Origin: an uncultured Candidatus Altimarinota bacterium
GTDB taxonomy: Bacteria; Patescibacteriota; Gracilibacteria; BD1-5; UBA2023
NCBI GenBank assembly: GCA_938036655.1
Contig: CALHQS010000056.1
Location: forward strand, 1 to 43,622
Length of the DNA stretch: 43,622 nt
Reading direction: 5' to 3'
Each line of letters opens with the position of its first letter. The stretch's first letter is position 1. Positions 37,582 to 43,622 of the stretch are shown here, in pieces. Position numbers and translations under genes: made by a program. The notes under the pieces are model-generated. The model was not told the DNA's origin, did not search any database, and worked only from the letters and a program-made list of their open reading frames with translations.

Positions 37582-39054
37582 ATGCTTCCTAGAATTACTA
37601 TTGTGGGTCGTCCAAATGTTGGAAAATCCAGTCTTTTTAATGCGATGACAGGCCACAAAATTGCGATTGTTTCGGATATTGAAAATACAACGCGCGATAT
37701 TATTGAGTACCATATTGATGATCATGAAAATAAGATTTCCTATATTCTAGCGGATAGTGGGGGTATTGTTGAAGCTGATAATGAAACGCTCTTGGCTGAT
37801 GTGCGCGCCCGAACGGATGATGCCATCAATGCGTCAGACTTGATTTTGTTGGTGGTGGAATACAATCGCCTGACAGAATGGGATGATCATATTATTCGTC
37901 GCTTGCGAAAGTCCAAAAAACCGGTAATTATTCTTGCTAATAAAGCTGATAACGCTAAGCGTGCTCTTGAGGCTTATGAGCACCTTTCTATTGGTCTTGG
38001 TGAAGTGGTGCCTATGAGTGCTGTTCAGAATCGTGGCTTTGGAGAACTCAAACTCACTATTGCTGATATTCTGAAAAAACAAGGTTTTGGACTTGAGCCT
38101 GATGCAACTTATGACGAAAGTCTTTTGAAAATTGCTCTTATTGGTCGTCCAAATGTAGGAAAATCTTCACTTGTGAATGCAATGGCAGGAGAGACTCGTG
38201 CCGTAGTGAAGGATATGCCTGGAACGACTCGCGATTCAATTGATACGATTATTGAGCATGATGGTAAAAAAATTTGTCTCATTGATACAGCAGGAATTCG
38301 TCGTGCTGGAAAAATTGGAACACGAAATATCGAACAATGGTCAGTTTTGCGATCAGAACGCGCCATTGATCGTGCTGATGTAGTGGCAGTCGTGATTGAT
38401 GCTTTTGATGGAATATCTCATCAAGATGAGCATCTCGTGGGTGTTGCTATGAAAGCAAAAAAGGGGATTATTCTCATTTTAAATAAATGGGATAAAGTTC
38501 TTCATAAACCCGGCATTAATCCTGGAAATATTGTGGATCGATATATGCAATATATGGCGAAAAAATTTGACTTTTTGTCGTATGCGCCAGTAGTTTTCTC
38601 TTCTGCGATCGAAGGTCGCCGTATTGATCTTATTTTGGAGCACGCCGAAAATATCAAAAAAGAGCGTGCTAAGCGTATCAAAACAGGCGTTTTCAATCAA
38701 TTTTTGTCGCAAATTACCTACGAACACGCGCCTACTGGAAGCCGAAAATCGCACAAGCCAAAAATTTATTACGGATCTCAGGTGGACATTAATCCACCAA
38801 AATTCGTGATTTCTGTCAACAATGCGGAACATTTTCATTTTTCATATATTCGTTATATTGAAAATAAAATTCGTGAATTTTTTGGATTTGAAGGGACGCC
38901 TATCGAAATTGAACTCAAATCGCGAAAATCTATGTTCAAATCAAAAGAAAAAGGTGGTGCATATGAAGATTATTTTGAAAAACATAAACGACGAAATGAG
39001 GCAATTCCTGAACGTTTTGATACTGATGAATACGCCGAATATGATGAAGAATAA
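37582..39054 (+). CDS. der: ribosome-assembly GTPase Der (EngA)
   Basis: A 490-aa protein with two tandem GTPase domains, the hallmark of Der, needed for 50S subunit maturation. First domain: P-loop GRPNVGKSSLFNAMTG near residues 8-23, switch region TTRD, LADSGG and NKAD. Second domain: GRPNVGKSSLVNAMAGETR near 188-206, DTAG (IDTAGIRRAGKI) and NKWD. The C-terminal KH-like domain (FSYIRYIENKIREFFGFEGTPIEI is the closing region) is present, with an acidic tail. No in-frame TGA although it is glycine-rich, like other housekeeping genes here. The next gene starts 17 bases downstream. Confidence 0.97.
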   Translation: MLPRITIVGRPNVGKSSLFNAMTGHKIAIVSDIENTTRDIIEYHIDDHENKISYILADSGGIVEADNETLLADVRARTDDAINASDLILLVVEYNRLTEWDDHIIRRLRKSKKPVIILANKADNAKRALEAYEHLSIGLGEVVPMSAVQNRGFGELKLTIADILKKQGFGLEPDATYDESLLKIALIGRPNVGKSSLVNAMAGETRAVVKDMPGTTRDSIDTIIEHDGKKICLIDTAGIRRAGKIGTRNIEQWSVLRSERAIDRADVVAVVIDAFDGISHQDEHLVGVAMKAKKGIILILNKWDKVLHKPGINPGNIVDRYMQYMAKKFDFLSYAPVVFSSAIEGRRIDLILEHAENIKKERAKRIKTGVFNQFLSQITYEHAPTGSRKSHKPKIYYGSQVDINPPKFVISVNNAEHFHFSYIRYIENKIREFFGFEGTPIEIELKSRKSMFKSKEKGGAYEDYFEKHKRRNEAIPERFDTDEYAEYDEE

Positions 39055-39070
39055 TTTTTAAAATCTCCTT

Positions 39071-40090
39071 ATGAAAATACTTGCGTTGGCGGGAACAATT
39101 ATTGCTTATTTTTTCGCGATAATTGGCCTGGTTGGATTATTTTATCTCGATTGGATTTCTGGAATTTTTCTCATCGTTACCGCATTTTTGATGGCAGCGA
39201 TGTTTGCTGTTTTGCTCCGAATAATTTTTAAATCTATTCGCGAAAAAAAATATTGGACTACTATTCGTCAGATTGTGGTGACGATTTGTGCGATTTTTGG
39301 ATTTTTTGTGACTTTTACGATTGGCTTTGTTGTTTACAATAATTATATTTCGCCAGCCAAACTTGCGAATGTAACGCTGCAAAATGATCAATGACAAAAA
39401 GTGGTTTTTGTAAAAATGTCACATATCGCGACAGAAAAATTTTTTGAGAAAAAGAAAAATTCTTTGCAAAATCTTAACAACGAAAATTATACTTTTCTGG
39501 CAGAGGGTGTTGGAACAGGAACAACCGACTCAGAAACGCGTATCAACGAGATTATGGGATTTGATTTTACGAATCTCGGGTACGCTCAGATTGCTGAAAT
39601 TTTTGGCTTTACTGAACAGAAAAATACACTTTACGACTCAATTTCTCCTGAAAAAATTAAAAACGTAGATTTGACTCTTGACGAGATTTTTTCGCTTGTT
39701 TGAGAAACAAATCCTCAACAAGAAACGATGACGGAGTCACAAAATTTGGAAGAATCTTTGCAACTGATTGCTTCACTTAGTGATCATCAGCGCAATATTA
39801 TGCGTGAGATTCTCACAAGTTTGCTGAATATGATGATTAAAATGACGGATTATCAGATTGCGCAAATTGAAAAAAATCGTGATACTTCGCCGATTTTTCA
39901 TTTTTTGTATGTAATTCTCAATGAGCGGAATAAGCCTGTTGTAGACTACATTATATCTCATCCAGACGAAAATATTGCGGTTGTATATGGCGCACTGCAC
40001 TTTCCTGGAATTTTGGAAGAATTACAAAAAAAGGATGCTTCTTGGAAAATTGTATCGGTAGAGCCATTTCTACCGTATAGTCAAGACTAA
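39071..40090 (+). CDS. membrane protein with TraB/PrgY-like domain
   Basis: A 339-aa frame with TGA as Gly at 39392-39394 and 39701-39703. Two or three membrane helices occupy the first ~95 residues (TIIAYFFAIIGLVGLFY, GIFLIVTAFLMAAMFAV, ICAIFGFFVTFTIGFVV). The outer part has FVKMSHIATEKFFEKK followed by NYTFLAEGV, and ends AVVYGALHFPGILEELQKK. This His...Glu...GALHFPGI layout resembles the TraB/PrgY/GumN (Tiki-like) family of putative membrane metalloproteases. The match rests on a few short motifs, so the family call is tentative. It lies between der and ftsH in the same direction. Confidence 0.6.
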
Positions 40091-40148
40091 TTTTTTTGCT
40101 TTTTCCGAAAAATTTATATAATTCTTTCACTTTTTTAAAGATATTTCA

Positions 40149-42119
40149 ATGACACAAAATAATAAAAAAAATTCTCCAAAAGACGATAAAAATTTTAATT
40201 TGCCCCCTGGAACCAAAGTTATTGCGATTACTGGTCGAAAAATTTTGATTTTTTTCCTCATAATTATCCTTGGTATTGCGGTTTATCAGTCGCTTGGTAA
40301 AAATTTTGGTGCCAACATTGTTGAAAAAACCAACACTGATATTGGTCTCAATCAGATTGCCACCAATTATTCTCAAAAATCGTATGAAGAGGTGGTTGTG
40401 AAAGGGCAGCAACTTCGTGCGAAAAAACCACTTCAGAATGCTGAAGAAAATGGAAAAATGACACAAGTTCGCGAAATTGATGTCATAACGCTTCCTGCGA
40501 CACTCAATATCGCAGATATCGGATTTTTGAAAGAAGATAATGGTACAAAAATCACGATCGAGGAAGCAAAATGGTATGAAATGCTTGCTGATGCGGTTCC
40601 TGGATTTCTTGGAACGCTCATCTTGTTCTTCATTTTTATCTTCTTTTTGACTCGAATGATGGGCGGCAGTGGTGGTCCTATGGGCGGTGCGATGGGATTC
40701 ATTCGATCTCGTGCTCGTATATATGACCCAGACGATAAAGATAAAGTGACTTTTGCTGATGTGGCAGGTTCTGAAGAAGAAAAATCTGACTTGGAAGAAG
40801 TGGTAGATTTTTTGAAAAATCCTGAAAAATACAAAAAATTGGGTGCCAAAATTCCTCGTGGAATCCTGTTGCAAGGTCCTCCAGGAACCGGTAAAACGCT
40901 TTTGGCGCGTGCGGTAGCTGGTGAGTCCAATGTTCCATTTTTCTCAATTTCTGGTTCAGAATTTGTAGAAATGTTCGTTGGTGTTGGTGCGTCTCGTGTT
41001 CGTGATCTCTTTGCTGAGGCGCGCGAAAAATCCCCATCGATTATTTTTATTGATGAAATTGACGCTATTGGTAAAAAACGATCGCCTGGAATTGGGGGTG
41101 GACACGATGAACGTGAACAGACACTCAATCAAATTCTTACTGAGATGGATGGCTTTGATAATGATACCAATGTGATTGTGATGGCGGCTACAAACCGCGC
41201 AGATGTTCTTGATAAAGCACTTTTGCGTCCGGGCCGATTTGATCGTAAGGTTACAATTAATTTGCCAACGCTTGAGGATCGTAAAAAAATTCTCGTAGTT
41301 CATCAGAAAAATAAACCATTCGCCAAGGATGTGAATTGGGATACTATCGCCAATATTACGATTGGATTTTCTGGTGCAGAACTTGGAAATCTTCTCAATG
41401 AAGCAGCGATTTTGGCTGGAAAATTGAACCAAAAAGAAATTACTCAAGATTTGGTTCAAAAATCGATTGAAAAAGTCATTATGGGAAATGAGAAAAAATC
41501 TCTCAAAATGACGGAACATGAAAAATATTTGACGGCGGTACATGAGGTTGGTCACGCGATCGTTGGAAAGATGCTCGCTCACACCGATCCTGTTCATAAA
41601 ATTTCTATTTTGCCACGCGGTGGTGCTGGTGGGGTAACATGGTTCTTGCCTGAAAAAGATCGCACATACACTTCAAAAGCAAAATATCTTGATGAGCTTG
41701 CTTGTCTCTATGGTGGTCGTGTTGCGGAAGAGGTATTTTTCGGAACGGATTATATTACAACTGGCGCTTCCAATGATATTGAACGCGCGACAGATATTGC
41801 TCGTGCGATGATTATGCGATTCGGTTTTGATAAAGAATTAGGTGCGGAGAATTATGCTCCTGATGCAGTGGAAGGGAATTATCTTGGCGCTCAGTCACAA
41901 GAAAAAGCAATTTCCCAAGAAACTCGCAAATTGATTGATGATAAGGTTCGAAAAATTCTTCAGGATGCATACGCAACCGCGACACAGATTATTTCGAAAA
42001 ACAAAGATTTGCACGAAAAAATTGCCAAAGATTTGTTTGAAAAAGAAGAAATGCTCAAGGAAGAGTTTGATGAATATTTCACAGATGTCCCAAATGTTCC
42101 TGAAAAAATTATTAAATAA
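40149..42119 (+). CDS. ftsH: ATP-dependent zinc metalloprotease FtsH
   Basis: A 656-aa membrane protease of standard length, degrading misfolded membrane and short-lived cytoplasmic proteins. Membrane helix 1 is near residues 29-47 and helix 2 near 158-173 ([21 protein letters not shown] is the region). The AAA+ module has Walker A GPPGTGKT at 243-250, Walker [12 protein letters not shown] and the second-region-of-homology [20 protein letters not shown]. The zinc site is His465-Glu466-x-x-His469 (HEVGHAIVG). The gene contains no in-frame TGA. A possible promoter with TATAAT lies about 25 bases upstream, and a strong terminator follows the stop at once. Confidence 0.98.
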   Translation: MTQNNKKNSPKDDKNFNLPPGTKVIAITGRKILIFFLIIILGIAVYQSLGKNFGANIVEKTNTDIGLNQIATNYSQKSYEEVVVKGQQLRAKKPLQNAEENGKMTQVREIDVITLPATLNIADIGFLKEDNGTKITIEEAKWYEMLADAVPGFLGTLILFFIFIFFLTRMMGGSGGPMGGAMGFIRSRARIYDPDDKDKVTFADVAGSEEEKSDLEEVVDFLKNPEKYKKLGAKIPRGILLQGPPGTGKTLLARAVAGESNVPFFSISGSEFVEMFVGVGASRVRDLFAEAREKSPSIIFIDEIDAIGKKRSPGIGGGHDEREQTLNQILTEMDGFDNDTNVIVMAATNRADVLDKALLRPGRFDRKVTINLPTLEDRKKILVVHQKNKPFAKDVNWDTIANITIGFSGAELGNLLNEAAILAGKLNQKEITQDLVQKSIEKVIMGNEKKSLKMTEHEKYLTAVHEVGHAIVGKMLAHTDPVHKISILPRGGAGGVTWFLPEKDRTYTSKAKYLDELACLYGGRVAEEVFFGTDYITTGASNDIERATDIARAMIMRFGFDKELGAENYAPDAVEGNYLGAQSQEKAISQETRKLIDDKVRKILQDAYATATQIISKNKDLHEKIAKDLFEKEEMLKEEFDEYFTDVPNVPEKIIK

Positions 42120-42151
42120 TAAAAAACCTCCCATTTGGGAGGTTTTTTATT
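42120..42151 (+). terminator. terminator of ftsH
   Basis: AAAAAACCTCCC and GGGAGGTTTTTT form a perfect stem with a 4-base loop right after the stop codon. Confidence 0.93.
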
Positions 42152-42184
42152 TAATGGGTCCAGTTTTTTAAAATAAGAGAATTA

Positions 42185-43015
42185 TTAAAATTCTGTCGTT
42201 ACTTCAATAATATTTTTCCCAATATTTGATGGAAAAGTTATATAACATAATTTTGCATGACATTGTCATGTAACAACACCTCCTTCTATTAAACTTTCTC
42301 ATTCATGAACAATGTTTTCTGGAGGGATATGATGTACAACATTATCAGCAGTTTTGTAGTATATTTTACTAGGATCTATTTGTCTTGGAAAATTAAATCC
42401 CATTTCTATATCGTCTGAAAAAAATGGCTGAATATGAGATATGTTGTATATGAATTTATTAAAGTTTCAATTACTCATGTCATCAAGATCCCATGTTTCA
42501 TTTAATGTTTCAATGGTTAATTCTTTATTTATTATTTCAGATTGATTATCTACTGGGAAAATTTTTGAAAAATCAAATGTAAAAAAATTGTTTTCAGACT
42601 GAGTTTGAGTATTGAGCATTGGTGATTGGTATTTTTTATGGTCAATTTCAGTAGATGATAGTGTGGTATATTGTTTTTTAATTCATTCTTTCGGATTTTT
42701 GTTTACTCTATACTGAATGGAATGAGGCTTGTTTGTTTTTATGGTTATATAAGATTCGGCACCTTTAGATTGTATCGTAAAATCTTCCGCTTTTTCATAA
42801 TCTATTCATATTGTTCATAGTCATAAATGGGATATGGTTAATTCTTTTTCGTCTGATGATAGTACGGAAATATAAAAGGTGTCGTTTGGTATATTTGTAG
42901 CTAGAACTTCTGTGGTAATCTTCGGAGTTTGCGTTTGTCAAATATTATTTGTGTTAGTAGTGCTGCAGGATGTGAGAAATCAAATTCCCAAAAGCAGTAT
43001 AATGAATTTATTCAT
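42185..43015 (-). CDS. lipoprotein of unknown function, TGA-rich
   Basis: A 276-aa frame, visible only when TGA is read as Gly (at least nine). It starts MNKFIILLLGIGFLTSCSTT, a lipoprotein signal with lipobox LTSC, so Cys17 is expected to be lipidated and the protein anchored outside the membrane. The rest is Ser/Thr/Asn-rich, with beta-type stretches (FYISVLSSDEKELTIS, ESYITIKTNKPHSIQYRVN) and a C-terminal part with two cysteines (GQCHAKLCYITFPS). Family not recognised. It lies downstream of the partial CHAP-like gene on the same strand, about 90 bases away, with a possible -10 (TATTAT) close to its start. Confidence 0.78.
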
Positions 43016-43104
43016 AGTTATAATATTTATGAAACCCTTCTTCCAAATGGAGAGAGGGGATTAAAACCTCCTTTTCTTGAGTTTAAAAAGAAAAAATATG
43101 AACC

Positions 43105-43622
43105 TTAGCGAATATCGAGGAAATAGTATTTATCTGCATTGTAAGCAGAGTTTCCACCATTTATCCCAAGAGATTTAATGAAATGCTTACGAATTTCACC
43201 AGTTGGTTTCAAACTAGTACCGCCAAAATTTTCATCTGCAATCCAAAAACCGTTATCACCATAACCAAGAAAAATATCCACATGAGCATCGCTTCCTGCA
43301 GATTTTTGCTGCATTACAGTACCTCTGCCTTTTTCACCATACCAGTTTCCAGTCCATGTACTGTTTCGCAACATCATTTTTGCAAAAGCTGTACATTGAT
43401 TTTCCGGATCAGCTCCATTATTTTTACCAGTGATCTTGTTTCCTCGACGCAAAGCATCAATACTACGATATTCATAAATTGATGGATATCCACGATAGGT
43501 TTGCATTTCGGTTAAATGATCAATGGGTGAGTATGCTACATTTTCAAAAGTACTACCGAGCGCGTCTTTGAAACTTTGTACAGATAAAATAGAGCGTTGA
43601 TTTGCTCCATATGGCTTCAATA
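43105..43622 (-). CDS. partial CHAP/NlpC-like cysteine hydrolase domain protein
   Basis: At least 171 residues; the N-terminus lies beyond the window (no convincing start codon; the first codons continue off the edge). The pattern ENQCTAFAKMML, then AHVDIFLGYGDNGFWIADENF and a closing YYFLDIR fits papain-like CHAP/NlpC peptidoglycan hydrolases: a nucleophile Cys after Asn-Gln, a His in the SDAHVDIF strand and an Asn/Asp in the ADEN segment. Such enzymes cut cell-wall cross-links and are often secreted. The match is by motif only. There is no in-frame TGA in the visible part. Confidence 0.55.
   Translation of the reverse strand, partial: LKPYGANQRSILSVQSFKDALGSTFENVAYSPIDHLTEMQTYRGYPSIYEYRSIDALRRGNKITGKNNGADPENQCTAFAKMMLRNSTWTGNWYGEKGRGTVMQQKSAGSDAHVDIFLGYGDNGFWIADENFGGTSLKPTGEIRKHFIKSLGINGGNSAYNADKYYFLDIR

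Noticed and set aside
40146..41597. Long minus-strand frames over ftsH (up to 242 aa)
   Set aside because: Antisense of ftsH; composition is His/Phe/Arg-rich with no recognisable domain.
42262..42285. Shine-Dalgarno plus ATG on the minus strand (GGAGGTGTTGTTACATG), like the window start
   Set aside because: It lies inside the lipoprotein frame, where it encodes EGGVVTG; the ATG frame there has no sensible continuation. The similarity to the window edge is probably chance.

Overview
ORGANISM. The window is an AT-rich bacterial segment in which TGA is used as a sense codon, almost certainly glycine (translation table 25). It falls where glycine is expected: the G of Cas1 GIEGNAA, of the cyclase GDAVMGFF, of a sortase GHSSY and of an LPKTG motif. 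TAA and TAG remain stops. The release factor present is RF1, with its PAT stop-recognition tripeptide. This points to Gracilibacteria or Absconditabacteria (SR1). Many genes are shattered under the standard code and were rebuilt here by reading through TGA. Housekeeping genes (prfA, frr, der, ftsH) carry no in-frame TGA; secreted, CRISPR and radical-SAM genes carry many.

LAYOUT. 1-357 holds the 3' end of a dUTPase that looks like foreign or misassembled DNA. 410-3403 is a 997-residue secreted sortase carrying its own LPKTG motif. A tRNA-Leu(CAA) and prfA follow. 5317-5472 is a small acidic protein. 5527-11806 is a complete type V-A CRISPR locus read leftward (cas12a, cas4, cas1, cas2, leader, 7-repeat array). 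11898-14126 is a CHASE2 adenylate cyclase. 14156-17778 holds secreted or anchored proteins, one built of C-X11-C repeats. 17902-21466 is frr-mfd. 21602-22504 is a cell-wall protein with a sortase-type C-terminus, and 22586-23527 an RNA m5C methyltransferase.

CENTRAL SYSTEM. 23801-34055 is a tightly packed plus-strand operon behind two tandem 80-bp promoter copies. It begins like a His-Xaa-Ser (Hxs) RiPP locus: HxsD-like protein, a 61-aa protein, the HxsB-like radical SAM maturase, and a secreted precursor ending in a His/Ser tail. It then continues with an anchored Cys protein, an orphan, a HemW-like radical SAM protein, a Dph6-like ATP pyrophosphatase, two more radical SAM proteins, and one polypeptide with two complete radical SAM cores. 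That is six radical SAM cores in five proteins. A roughly 1030-aa secreted protein with an A9 frameshift follows. This expanded Hxs-like modification locus is the best candidate for an undescribed system.

37582-42119 is housekeeping (der, a TraB-like protein, ftsH). On the minus strand, 42185-43015 is a TGA-rich lipoprotein invisible to standard-code gene calling, and 43105 to the window end is a partial secreted CHAP/NlpC-like protein.

All family assignments come from motif recognition by eye; no database search was possible.
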